From contig FN649733.1 of the NCBI GenBank assembly GCA_000310025.1, positions 2,962,331 to 3,026,330 on the forward strand: a stretch of DNA of 64,000 nucleotides. The letters are read 5' to 3'. The notes beneath the pieces were generated by a model. It ran no database searches, was not told where the DNA came from, and was given only the letters and a program-made list of their open reading frames with translations. Both the position numbers and the translations under genes were made by a program. Below, one piece after another: positions 34,093 through 46,335 of this stretch (positions within the stretch are counted from its first letter, which is position 1; each line of letters begins with the position of its first letter). The DNA is from Ectocarpus siliculosus. Lineage: Eukaryota > Sar > Phaeophyceae > Ectocarpales > Ectocarpaceae.

Positions 34093-35235
34093 AACCTGTG
34101 ACCACGGGAATCGACCGCGTCGAGTGTTGGATCAGTACGGACATACGAAGGTACTGGGTAGAGAGAGATCGGAACGGTCTTTAATGTGAAGACAACAACA
34201 ACAACAACAACAACAATTTCCTCTGGAAATTTGGCACTTTGGTGGACTTTTCACTTTTTTTATCTTCCGCTTTCATCTCTCTCGCCTGCTGCTGTCACCC
34301 CGCTCTGTACCGTCATACCACGCATTCCACTCGAAGTACGGCCCTCTCTGTGTGTGCCTCCTTCTCCTCCGTTCCTCCGTCTCTCTATGTCTCTGACGGT
34401 CTGTCTATCCACATTCTCTTTCATTTTCGCCTTCTCTCTTGACCGCTCTCACGTCGGAATGTGTCTGTCGTTTGTTCCGATTCCGTGTGCTACTGCTGTA
34501 CATTTTTTTTTTTCTTCTGACACCTTCACACGGTATGCACTCACCTCCTACACCTTGGTACCGTATTCTCTCTCTCTCTCCTCTCGGTGTGTGTGTGTCT
34601 GTGTATCCACCTTGTCTTTAAATTTTTGCTTTTCTCTCTTCACCGCTCTCGCGTCGAAATGGTCTGTTGTTTGTTCCTACTTCATTTGTTCAGAAATCAA
34701 GTAGTGCGTCCAATTCTTCGTGCTGTCTTTGTTCTTTTTTCGCAGTTCAAGTCGTGAATGGGTAGTGCTGTCTTTCTTCATTCGAAGTTCAGCCGACAAT
34801 TTTGTCTATTTTTTGCAGTTAGTTCTGAGTTCTGGATGTGTATCAGATAATGGAGGGGTACTACTGGGCACGGCGACCGGAAACAAATAATGGACCTTGA
34901 CATCTCCTTAAATCACACACGAACCTCCATCATGGGAACTCCACCTTCACGGAAACTTTAACTGCCATCGGTGCCTACCTTCATTTTAACAACATCATCC
35001 TACACCCTCTTTCAGAGAAAACATTGCCTTGGAATCGCTTCAAATAAAGCGGCGGCGTGCAGCGCCCAAAACCTTGCAACTTATTTTCTTGATTTATTTT
35101 TACTTTTTCTTAATAATATTGTTGTTGTTGTTGTTGTCTTCACATTAAAAACCGTTCAATTACTCTCTACCCAGTACCTTCGTATGTCCGTACTGATCCA
35201 ACATTTGACGCGGTCGATTCCCGTGGTCACAGGTT
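34093..35235. mobile_element. 1.14-kb element with about 117-bp terminal inverted repeats
   Basis: The left end (34093-34213) and right end (35120-35235) are near-perfect reverse complements, beginning aacctgtgaccacggg and finishing inward in an AAC/GTT run. The interior is pyrimidine-rich on the plus strand and encodes no recognisable transposase, so it is non-autonomous. Its right end directly abuts the partial MITE at 35236. No target duplication is obvious. Confidence 0.85.
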
Positions 35236-35487
35236 TAATATGACACAACGTATCCATCCCTATCATAGAAAATAGTCAGAGACAGATAAGCAATTAATTC
35301 ATAGCGTCAGAAAAACCTACCTGTATGTCTACGATTTCCCAGACAGCATATAGGGACATCTCCTCTGCGGGTAACAGGTTCAACAAAACAGTTTGGTAGC
35401 TGTCTTGTGTGTCTCATATATGTTATGTTGGGAAGGTGCAGCAGAAAGGTGTTGGGTACTGTTGGGTAGTCGGGCGTTTTGTGTGTG
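35236..35487. mobile_element. Partial MITE copy, same family as 13976-14452
   Basis: It starts taatatgacacaacg and matches the reverse complement of the right half of the complete copy, including gcagatgtccctatatgct-like internal sequence, as far as the gtcgggcgttttgtgtgtg segment. The remaining half and second inverted repeat are not present downstream. Its intact end coincides with the end of the neighbouring inverted-repeat element. Confidence 0.75.
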
Positions 35488-36213
35488 GCACCCTGATGGT
35501 CGTAGGGCATGCAATCTCCCTCAGTTTTCAAACGTATTTTCAGTGTGGTACGCATATATATGTACGGAGTACATATCATGTGCGGACACATTTATTTCGG
35601 AGTATGTGCGGACACACGAAAGTGGTCTCACCGTTTTCTTACGGTGTTGTGTAATTTCGTAATTTCTTGTCGTTAAATAAATGTGCGAAGGGCACGGGAG
35701 AATATTCTCTCATCATTGCCTCCTGACGTGGTCGTCGATAGAGGCGTGTGGTTGAGGTTTCATCACCGACATGTGGGTGGGTGTTAAATGCAGTGGGTAT
35801 GGTTACCTCTCTCGCCTGTGTGTAGGCAGAAGGTATTTTTAGTTTTTTTTGTACGTATGCACCGCCTGTTTACGTACGGCATGTGTTTGTTGGTATGCGC
35901 TCGTCAACAGCTTCCCGTCTGTGCTGCATCTGACACTGCTCACCGCAAAGAATCTCCAGTCTCCAGTCGCGGCTTATTCGCTGGCCCAACCCCAAAGTAG
36001 GCCCCTATAGATCTTCCTCTGGTGCCCACCGCGTGCGGTGTCCAATGCTTGTTAGTAGTGTCCGCTCCATCCTTGTACATGTTCCTGCTCCATCCAACCT
36101 CCGCTCTTCACAGCCTCGCGCTGTGCCACCCCCCGGCCTAATGCAAAGCCACAGATGCATCGGAGCCCCCTTTTCAACGAACCAAAATGAACAGCGACAG
36201 GCGAGTACTACGC
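35488..36213. other. Spacer between transposons
   Basis: About 700 bases with no recognised feature. Confidence 0.4.
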
Positions 36214-37247
36214 CGGGCGCGAATATTTGCAATCCATGGATTATAAAAGAGAACCACAGTCCAAACATCCGGACGGATCGAAACCCCGGGAAACCGCCCG
36301 GAGTGTCCCCGAAGAGGTTCTCCTCTCTCCCTCTCAAATTCAATATTATCTCGGAGCCTGGATCTAACGCCCGTTGTCTTCGGAAGCAGAGCTCTCGTCT
36401 GCAGCAACAGCCTCAACAGTCCATACTGCCATACTGGCACATATTTCACGCCAAGGCCACCCTTCGCACCCGGGATGCCCAGGAGACGCTAGGCCTCAGA
36501 GGAACAGGAGGACACGACGACACACAACGCCCCGTACTTAGAGGAGTGCTCGTCTCTCTCTGTGTGTGTGTCTATCCGCGTGTGGTGCTGCTGTTGTTGT
36601 GCGTTTCTGCTGCTGCAAGCAATTGTTGCTGTAGATTTTGTGAACTACATACAGCAGTATTCTTTTTTTGGTAGATATAACCTGCTGCACGGTGCTGCCG
36701 TGATGGATGTCAGTCATCATGGGGCCGTCAAAATCTGTAGGCATCGTTTAGTTCGCACACCGCAGGCCCGCTCAACAAACTCGAGACGCGGCTCACACGG
36801 TTTTCTTCGCAGAGCACACAGGTCGACAAGCACAGATAGACGCAGAAAAAAACAAAACAGAACAATCAATATCCAACAGCGATTTGATGATAGACTGACC
36901 CCCACCAAAAAAAGAAAGGACCTGGATATGACCCCAACACGGCAAAAAAGGGGGCGGAAGAAAGAAAAGAAAAGGAAATGGAACAAAAGAAATAAAAACA
37001 GGACAGGAACCAGATGGCCCCATCGAACGCTACACCGCAACAACCAAATAGACATACAAACACAAAATCGACAACATCACAGACGGCGATCGGCGCAAAA
37101 ACGCCGAAGCGAAAAATAAACAACACACCGAGCCTTGACCTGCCGCCGGGGGGGGACAAAACATCGTTCAGGCATATGCCCCGGTGACGTCGTAAACCTA
37201 AGGCCGCGTACCGCTACTCACGTACCCCAAAGTATGCAACACCGAAA

Positions 37248-40200
37248 CTAGAGTTGGGACCCCAAAGTCGCGGCTCTCTTGCTACCCCCTCTTGTGTATC
37301 TTTCTGCAGCGCCAGGTCGTCTTTTATTACTTGTCCTATCGGGCAGGCGAACAGTTCCAGGGTTGGCCATGAAGAGAGCCGCCCCCCGCCCTCCCGTCGT
37401 TGTAGTTCCTACCCCGCCTGCTTGCACATTGACCATCGTCAGAAATTGGTCCACGAGGGCTACGGCGACTGTCGGTGAAGAGCGATCAGACAAAATACTC
37501 GCGGCTTGCCCGAGCTTCTTCGTTACGTCGGCGTACAACACTTGTCTATCCTGGTCCGTGGGCCCCTTCTCCTTCAAGTCCAACAGGACCGTCTGCACCG
37601 TCTGGCTGCTCCCAACGAAAGACTTCCATCTCCCGCTGCATCCCCCCACCCCCTCTCCCTCTCCCTCTCCCGCCGCCCCGTCCACTTCTCTCGCAGCGTG
37701 GCGGTTGGATACCACCCACCGAGGGCGGGCGACATCCGGCCAGTCCTGCTGCGGTGTTCCCCTCGCCTTTTCCGTCAGCCAGTGCTCGTGCAGGAGGCCT
37801 ACGTGGAATCTGAATCGGGGGCTGTACATCATCGCCGCCCACACATGGCGACAAAATAGCCTGAGAGTTTGGAGTGTGCGGCACTGGCAGAGATGGCTAC
37901 CGTCGGAAAAGAGCAAGACGAGGTAGTCGAAGGCCTTGTCATCACGCTGCTCGTGAATCCCGAAGACGTAAATGGCGTCGCAAAGCTTGTCCTCGATGTA
38001 CTCGAACGTGCGCCCCGAAGCTGCCGCGCGTTCTGGTCCATCCACCTCCCCACCACCCATCTGGCAAAACGTGATGGCCGCGGTCATCTCTTGCTCCATG
38101 AACCGCCGCGGCCAGCCCGCGATGGAGAACTCGCAGGACTCGAGCACACTCTTGAAAGCGGTCGCTGGTGGAGCCGCCATCCGATTAGGCGGCAGATGGT
38201 CGATTGCGTCACGCAGCATGGCGGCATCCTTCTGGGAACAGATGATGCCCGAAAAGTACTTCGCCACGTCCAAAAGCGAGGAGCGCGAGTTGCACCTATC
38301 CCTGATGAGGGCGTTTTGGCCTGTTGTGTGTGCGGCGGACAAACACGCAAGAAGCGACACACAAACCAAACCGTAGGTTAGTGATTGGTGTCATCAGACA
38401 TCGTTGAAGTCGCAGTACGCCAAACGACTGAAAGAGAAGCCTATGACTTGACGCACCCATCGCCACAGATGTATGTACACGTGAGCCGGACGATCGCAGT
38501 GCACCGACCAAGTACATCAATCCCGAACAACAGGGGCCGGACAACAGCCACATGTTTCGAAGAGGTCGTAAACATTAGCGTCATGTAGGGAGTTGTTTAC
38601 TGGTCATCCACTGACGGGCGTACGATAAATTCGTCCAGAAGCACTCACCAATGGCATAGTAAATAGGGGGCAAGGAAGATAGCCGCCCCCAACCCCTACA
38701 GACGTAGAAAAACTCCCAAAAACAACGACAACGCTATATGCGCTGTCGTTCTCGAACAAAACGCTCATGATGGCAGATGACGCATACACGCACCTTCAAC
38801 TCTTGATGTCGTCCACGAACCCACGGAGAACACCAGGGGCGACACATATTCCGCCCACCGTGCACGGTCGTCATATACTACTTGCATGTACTTCTCCGCC
38901 TTCGGGTACTTTTCGATGAGGGCGTTGAACTTCCGTTCGAACTTCGCCAATGACAGCTGCTGACGCACACACCTGAACTCGTCCATGAAAGGCTGCGGAA
39001 AACACAAACGACGTGGGCCGGGTGGGTGTTGCGTGAGTTGGGGCCTTTGCGATATGGGCTACCGGTCTGTACGATTGACTGCCACCAACAACCCCGTACA
39101 CTTCGTTAGCGCTAAGGCGAGACGAGGAGAGGGTTGAAAAAACTCAGCGACATACCATTGGTGCTTACAACCTGCTGCTGCTGCTGCTGCTTTTTCTGTG
39201 TGCACTGGACGTCGTGAGGTATGTTTCCGTCGAAGCCGAGGTCGTCTCCGCATCACGGTCTACGCAGAGACGCTGGATATCACTCTTCCAAGTAGGCGAC
39301 ACTGATCCATGACAACGCACCAACTCGCACAGGGGATACAAGCGGGAGTGGGGGAGGGGGGCTAGAGTGGGCAGCGTACGTCGCGCGACCAGGACAATAC
39401 GAGAGGCCAGACTAACCACGCCAACACACACAGTAGAGCGCACCTTCATGTACCCACCAAGGACTTTAGCGAGGGCCTTGATAACGTTCTGGTTGAGGTG
39501 CCATAAATTGCGCCTCGCCAGCGCGTCCGGGAACACCTCTCGCACCGCCGCCGTCATCGCCGCGTCCGCGTCCTGGATGAAGGTATCCGGCTGCTTCCCG
39601 CGAGACTCCAACGCACTCTTCAACATCCACAGGAAAGTGTCCGTTGTGGTGTCGGCCGTTATGCTTTGGCCGACGATCCGCGTCCGATACTCCGAATCGA
39701 CGACAGCGAGCACACCGAGAGGCATACGGTATCTGTTCTTGACAGCGGTGTCGTCGTAGAGCGCAACGTGACCGTACCGATTCCAAAGCGCCACCTGCGT
39801 ATTCGGAGCATGACGTCGAAGGGGATCGAGAGCACTTAATTGTGGGTGTGACGTGTGTTGGACGCGTCACAACGCACCCCCACCCTTGCCTACGGCGTGC
39901 TTTCGGTCAGACGTCCTACATTTGCGGACGGCGAAGCGGTACGTGCGAGATGCTAAAATGAAAGCAAACCTTCCGGCTGGGGAATATTCGTATGGGGCAC
40001 AACGACCGGCGACCTACCTGCTCTCTCGTTTGCCACCAGATGTGCGTCAGGCGGCCGCTGTCATCCATCTTGATCTCGCACACTCCGCCGTCGGCCGTCG
40101 CGGCCATGACCTGAAATTGCAACATGTTAAGCGCCCGGAAACATCGAGGGCATCAGCGCAAAACCACGACGACGGCACGGCACACATTTTTTACCTCCAA

Positions 40201-40510
40201 CATTTCTTGGTTTGGTGTCATGGGGCATATATTCTCCCGGTTGTCACCTGCGATCGTATGTGTCTTGTCGCCCGGATACCGCCTTGAGCAAAACCCAACA
40301 TCCCACACACAAACAAGAGAGGCAACAGTCTCAACGGACACATGGACACACCTCTTCGTACGCATCGGCAGCATCTCTCGGCTTCTCCGCCCCGTGCACA
40401 ATGGCAGCTGCGTTCTGCACCGCGCGCTTGTTGATGTCGATGTCGCTGTCCTCGTGCAACGCCTTCATTGCTTTCGTCACCTCTTTTGGCTTCATCCCAT
40501 GACCTGCGCC
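37248..40510 (-). CDS. MULE transposase (DDE domain plus SWIM zinc finger), multi-exon
   Basis: Supported exons: about 40510-40352 (N-terminal helical part, GMKPKEVTKAMKALHE), 40110-40018 (DDSGRLTHIWWQT, the strand before the catalytic core), 39794-39444, 38992-38794, 38320-37248; phases agree (0,0,0,1) at every joint. The third has the first catalytic Asp in LYDDTAVKNRYRMPLG and the second in FIQDADAAMTAAVREVFP, then LWHLNQN. The fourth ends with TTSRVEG, giving the catalytic Glu. The fifth has a SWIM finger, CQCRTLQTLRLFCRH (CxCx9CxH), and a basic tail before TGA at 37248. No stop or frame break was seen in these exons, so the core may be functional. Upstream exons, perhaps including Pro/Gln-rich repeats around 41000-41560, are not resolved. 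Confidence 0.85.
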
Positions 40511-40713
40511 GTATGGGAGAGCCGGGAGCACAAAAATAAGTGGCGTGTCACAGACAAACAGGGTAACAATGTGGAGGCGACAGCAGTACCACGCTTCAAG
40601 GGCCGTTCGTCATGCGGCATCATGACTACCAACCATGACAAACCGTGGGATACGACGGGAGCCACTGTAGACCTACTCCAACGAGTTCAATCTTCCTTGC
40701 CCCATATTTGATT

Positions 40714-41560
40714 CACAAGACAAGACAAATGAAACGTTTCGCCGTCCACCGCTGAGTACACGAAAACAGCGAACCGAACGTGCACGCGTTGAAAGGCACG
40801 AGGTGCAGCACAGCAGGGACAATCAATTGGCGTGCTACACCCACGAAAACAATGGCAGGGCCTCTACAGGGAGCCTTGATGTGGACCGGGGGAATGCCAG
40901 ATACCGGTGCTCTTTTCATGGGGCCAAGGGGAACAGCAGCAGCAACATCAAGTAAAGCACACAAAAAAACATTGAGGGTGTCACGCCGAACGGCACGTGT
41001 CAAGCACCAACCCGTCTCGCCTGCGTTTCCGGCGGGGGGCTGGTGGTCAATGTCTGCTGCTGTTGTTGCTGTACGGGGTGGGCTTGTACAGGGTAGCCCG
41101 CAAAACCTCCGGCGGCCCCAGCATCGGGAGCACCCACAGGGGCCGGAGTTCCCAACGGCAGACCAGTGCGAGGTGAAAGCATGGCCTGCAACCGCACGCG
41201 AAACCCACCACGCGGCGGAATGGAAGGACACCATGTCAACGTTTGATCACAAGACAAGACAAATGAAACGTTTCGCCGTCCACCGCTGAGTACACGAAAA
41301 CAGCGAACCGTACGTGCACGCGTTGAAAGGCACGAGGTACAGCACAGCAGCGACAATCCACTGGCGTGCTACACCCACGGAACAAACATTGCCGGTGTCA
41401 CGTCGAACCGCACTTGTCAAACATCAACCCGTCTCGCCTGCGTTTCCGGCGGAGGGCTGGTGGTCAATATCTGCTGCTGTTGTTGCTGTACGGGGTGGGC
41501 TTGTACAGGGTAGCCCGCAAAGGCTCCCGCAGCGCCAGCATGACGAGCACCGTAAGAGGC
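40714..41560 (+). repeat. Tandem duplication inside the MULE
   Basis: The segment from 40714 recurs from 41248. Both copies start cacaagacaagacaaatg and later share a block that encodes, on the minus strand, a Pro-rich stretch with about six Gln (YPVQAHPVQQQQQQ). The first unit is about 534 bases; the second is shorter. Confidence 0.85.
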
Positions 41561-42265
41561 CGACAGAGCAGCACTGGATGGAAGCATTCCTAGCAATGAC
41601 ACTACCGCACGGCAGGCCACGGGTCCCACGACGCGAACATGGAGGGTAGACACATGAAGTTAAGGGGTTGGGCAAGTGCGTGCACAATGCCTGCACCTCT
41701 ACCAGCCCAGCACTGCTGTAGCACCACCATACAGCCGAGCAGCCAGAAGAAAAGACTCCGGACTATACGGCAAGGACAACAGGCAGGGCCTGGCCTGGCC
41801 TGACCACACCAGTGCAGGCACATGATCACCAACGTACGTACGACGGCAACAACAGGTACAGAGCAGCATCGACACGTGGGACAGCATGAGGGAGGCTGCA
41901 ACACAGGAGACAGACCAACACACACATGGCGCTGGTGCGGGTGCGGCCGTTGCTATTTTATTTCCAAAAAAAACATCACAGAGAGGGTGAGGGTGAGGCA
42001 CAGACACAGAGGATGCACGGACGCCTGTCGGGACGGGATCTCACCAGTTATCGTTGTGTGTTGTCTCCTCGTCTTCCCCCAGCGTGCGGGTGCGTGTCGC
42101 CGCCTTCAGACGGCTCTCCGCCGCCGTGATTATCGCTGCTTTTATAGGAGAGGGAGAAGAACCTCTTCGGGGACACTCCGGGCGGTTTCCCGGGGTTTCG
42201 ATCCATATGGATGTTTGGACTGTGGTTCTCTTCTATAATCCATGGATTGCAAATATTCGCGCCCG

Positions 42266-42690
42266 TACTTTGTCCGTTGCTTTCGAAATTGGATTAATTG
42301 GTCGTACCCCCCCCCACTCTTGACCAGGGGGGGGAGAGAAGAGTGGAATTCGGGGATCTCAACCAATTATCCCCGTCCACAACTAACACCATCAGTATAA
42401 ACCAGTCGCCGCACCATCAGGCATACTCTCAAAGTCATGCCTGCCCCCCACAGATAGATATCTATCTATCCATACATGCCACATACATATATATACTCCG
42501 AAGCATACACATATGTAACAGTTCTATCATTTGTGTTCGGCGTAACTTTCGAGTATTTCGCATTTCCGGCGGGCCGCTCTCCGTTCGGAGATCGGTTTTC
42601 TCGAGCCCTGACAGACCAGCATTTCTCCAACCATTTTTCACTTGGATTTAGAGTTCATTCTGTCTTTCCGCTTCTGGGCATGTTTCCGCT
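42266..42690. other. Spacer right of the MULE
   Basis: Only simple sequence: a C-run/G-run inverted pair near 42307-42333 (tacccccccc, gggggggaga) and short ATAT-rich runs. No gene seen. Confidence 0.4.
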
Positions 42691-43660
42691 CCGCCGCCGC
42701 TCCGCCTTTTCTCGATCACGTGTGGAGCACTCTGTCTGCTCTCGGGTTTCTCTTCGCTCTCCGTCTGCCTCATTCCCTCTGCAGACTCTTCGCTCTCCGT
42801 CTGCCTCATTCCCTCTGCAGACGAGCACCAGCACTCTGTCTGCTCTCGGTTCGTTCTCTGCCCTCTCCGTCTGTCTGCAGCACCTCATTTCTGCACGCCC
42901 AGCACTCTGTCTACCTCTTCGTCTCGGAACACAAATATAGATAGTCTCGGTTCAAAGCCCTAAAATTCGATTCGCACGTCGCGCTCCCCCCCACACCTCT
43001 CACTCCCCTACACCTCTCACTTCTACCAGTGCCTGCATCTTTCCTACCTACCTACCTGCAGACTCTTCGCTCTCCGTCTGCCTCATTCCCTCTGCAGACC
43101 AGCACCAGCACTCTGTCTGCTCTCGGTTCGTTCTCTGCCCTCTCCGTCTGTCTGCAGCACCTCATTGCTTCTGGGCATGTTTCCGCTCCGCCGCCGCTCC
43201 GCCTTTTCTCGATCACGTGTGGAGCACTCTGTCTGCTCTCGGGTTTCTCTTCGCTCTCCGTCTGCCTCATTCCCTCTGCAGACTCTTCGCTCTCCGTCTG
43301 CCTCATTCCCTCTGCAGACCAGCACCAGCACTCTTTTCTCGATCACGTGTGGAGCACTCTGTCTGCTCTCGGGTTTCTCTTCGCTCTCCGTCTGCCTCAT
43401 TCCCTCTGCAGACTCTTCGCTCTCCGTCTGCCTCATTCCCTCTGCAGACCAGCACCAGCACTCTGTCTGCTCTCGGCTCCGTCTGCCTCATTCCCTCTGC
43501 AGACTCTTCGCTTTCCGTCTGCCTCATTCCCTCTGCAGACCAGCACCAGCACTCTGTCTGCTCTCGGCTCCGTCTGCCCATTCCCTCTGCAGACTCTTCG
43601 CTTTCCGTCTGCCTCATTCCCTCTGCAGACCAGCACCAGCACTCTGTCTGCTCACAACAC
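42690..43660 (+). repeat. Pyrimidine-rich minisatellite array
   Basis: Two interspersed unit types recur many times: A of about 36 bases (cttcgctctccgtctgcctc then attccctctgcaga) and B of about 28 bases (ccagcaccagcactctgt then ctgctctcgg). A larger higher-order unit starting ttttctcgatcacgtgtgg occurs three times. The units keep several frames open on both strands, so the long open frames here are not evidence of a gene. Confidence 0.92.
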
Positions 43661-43719
43661 ACACATACATGCATTCCTCAGCTGAAGGCCAGAAACGTGC
43701 CACCACGTACAAAACTTTA

Positions 43720-46335
43720 GAGGACGCGCCCCAGGAAGCTCAGATAGGTAAAACGCTCCCGAAAACCTTTCACGGGCATCCAGCCAAAATGAAAGCAAAC
43801 ACAAAACCGACGCCTTAGCTATTGTATCACGTAAGGGACGCCCTAGTGCCATGCTCACCATGACATGCAATGGTAACTGGGAAGCAATTAATTCAAGCTA
43901 ATCTGTTACCCGGTCAAACAGCGTACGACAGGCCAGACTTATGCGACCGTGTCTTCAAAATAAAAATTTAAATGGCTGAACTCATGAAAGACCTCAGGAG
44001 TGGCAAGATTTTTGGACCGATTGACTTTGAGATGAGCTGCGTAGAGTTCCAGAAGAGGGGCATGCCCCATATGCATTTAATTTAGTAGTGCGCTTTGAGG
44101 GACCTTTGCCCGATCAGATGGGAGAAATGGACGAATGGTGTTGGGCGGAAGTGCCGCCGCCAGAGCTCAACAATGAATGGTAGATCAAGAGATCAAGTGC
44201 TGAACCTCATGGTACACAAACAGTGTGGCAGTCACAACCCCACATCACCGTGCATGAAGGAAGATCGAAAATGTGCGGCAAAAACTATCCCCAACCATGG
44301 CGTGACGTAGCCGCTGTGGGCAAGACCGGTAGAAGAGCCGAGTACCGTCGTAGAGATACCGGAGAGATATTTCCCTACACACACAGAGTGAACGGCAAAT
44401 TTATCGAATCATTCGCCACCAATCAATGGATAGCACCGTACAACATTTGGCTCCTTTCCAAATACAACTGTCACATGTGTTTTGACGTCTGTCTGCACCG
44501 CCAACGCCATAGTCAAGTATATTTACAAGTACATCACGAAAGGCGCCGACTTTATCAAGGCCAAGATTGTTTGTGGTGGTGACGAAATTGAAGCTTACCG
44601 ATCGGCAAGATACGTGTCAGCGGCAGAGGCTGCGTGGCGATTACTTGGTTTCCACATCATGGAGCGCCACCCTTCCGTCACGTCCCTTCGCTTGCACCTT
44701 CCCGATGAACAACACGTCATTGTCGATCAAACTCTTACAAGGGACGAACAGAAGTCGGAAGCCGAACAGACCAAATCCGACCTCATGCTGTACTTTGGAA
44801 GACCTACCGAGTCCGACTTCGATTCCCTCACGTACCTGGACTACAACGAGAAGTACATTGTCAACAAAAATCGAAAGTCACGGAAAACAGGAACGAACGC
44901 ATTTTCGCGACAGATTCGGCTATTATGTTACACCTCGCACTTCAGACAAGCACGTAGCGCGTGTTACGGCTATTACACCAGATAAAGGGGACGTCTTCTA
45001 TCTGCGCCAACTTCTGCACCACAAACCGGCAAGATCGTTTGAATTACTACTCACAGGACTCACAACGAAATCGTTCATGAAACATTCCAAGACGCTGCTA
45101 GAGCCATGGGCATCGTCAAACATGACGAAGAGTACAAGGTTTGTTTGGAAGAGGCTGTAATATTCAATACAGGTAAGCAGCTGCGCCAACTATTCGTTAC
45201 CCTTATTCTTGACGGTGCACCTGCTCGAATTCTATGGGAGCACTTTAAACGAGACTTCACCCAAGACTTACGTATGTCCATGACCTCCATCGAAGCGAGC
45301 AACGCAGCGCTTCGGGAAATCGACCTTGGATTTTGCAGCACCATGGACGTACTAACGCCATCGCCGGACTTCCAACAGTCATTCATTTAGACACGGAGTA
45401 CCTACGGTTTAAACATATGTTCGACGTAGAACAGATGCGTGTTTTCGCTGCTCAGCACCTACCTAACCTTACCAACGAACAGCTTTTAGTTTACGACCAC
45501 GTCATGCACAACGTCACTCAACACAACGGTTCAAAATGTCGCCGGCGCAATGTGCAATATCTCCGCGGAATCGCAACGAGCAGAAGTTTTGCGGAAATGT
45601 GATCTCATCGTTTGGGACGAAATTCCGATGAGCCACCGATATTCCGTCGAGGCGCTTGACCTTACGCTACAGGACCTCATGGGGAACACTCTGCTAATGG
45701 GCGGCAAAACTGTTTTGCTCAGTGGCGACATGCGTCAAATAGGACCCACCCGTCGTCGTGTTTTCGGACAGGCAGAAACAGTTGATGCTTCCATCATTTC
45801 AAGCCCACTGTGGCCGTATGTCCATAGAATGCGCCTGACCATTTCCCAACGTGATCGCGAGGATGCTCCCTACGCCGCCTTTGTACGCAATATTGGTATC
45901 GGAGCCCTAGCATACATTCATGACATCCCAGCAATGCCACCTGATCCGTTTGTCATTGAGAATACGGAATCATTCGAAGAATTGATCAACTTCGTCTACC
46001 CCGATATTCTACATGCAGACCCCAGCACGTTCAAGTCGAGAGCAATACTGTCCTCTACCAATGACACCATAGACACAATCAATGAACATATCCTTCACCT
46101 GCTGTCTGGTGATCTCTGTACCGTGAACAGTTGCGACACTGTCGACCCTGACAGTTGCAATGCCGATGCCTTCGACTTCGTCATGGCTGCTGACCTCAAC
46201 TCAAGTGACGTTGCAGGCGTTCCGCCTCATGTCTTGAACCTAAAGCTGAACTGTATGGTAATGATAACAAGGAACCTTAACTTTAAGCAAGGACTGGTTA
46301 ATGGCCAAAAAGGCATAGTCCGTGCGATGGGTTAG
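43720..46335 (+). pseudogene. Helitron Rep-helicase gene, decayed
   Basis: Homology runs in Helitron order on the plus strand but hops between frames. Near 43740-43930 are IGKTLPKTFHGHP, MTCNGNWEAI and DRPDLCDRVFK. At 44030-44080 is CVEFQKRGMPHMHLI, with the HUH nuclease His-x-His. From 44200 come KYNCH and then IVKYIYKYITKGADF; near 44950-45200 are the linker blocks. From 45450 there is a PIF1-type helicase: NLTNEQLLVYDHVM, WDEIPMSHRY (Walker B), GGKTVLLSGDMRQIGP, and finally VPPHVLNLKLNCMVMITRNL. At least four frame changes and a stop just after the HUH block interrupt it. The GxGKT Walker A segment is missing between about 45525 and 45550. It cannot encode a working enzyme. Confidence 0.88.

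Larger units (their letters stand above)
36214..42265 (-). mobile_element. Mutator-like DNA transposon (MULE) with 108-bp terminal inverted repeats
   Basis: The first 108 bases (36214-36321) are the reverse complement of 42158-42265 with about four mismatches. The outer ends read cgggcgcgaatatttgca on the two strands. Inside, on the minus strand, lies a multi-exon MULE transposase gene. Long inverted repeats plus a MULE/SWIM transposase fit a Mutator superfamily element of 6.05 kb. The expected 8-10 bp target duplication is not clear (left flank gtactacgc, right flank tactttgtc), so the borders may be off by a few bases or the site has diverged. Confidence 0.85.

Noticed and set aside
39165-39443. 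Additional MULE transposase exon between 39444 and 38992
   Set aside because: Open in one frame with a Ser run, but the flanking exons already join in phase and the peptide does not match the family.
42690-43660. CRISPR-like array
   Set aside because: Units are contiguous tandem repeats without unique spacers, in a eukaryotic genome.
42476-43818. Several long frames in the minisatellite on both strands
   Set aside because: Openness is explained by repeat units lacking stop codons; no start context, domain or splice logic.
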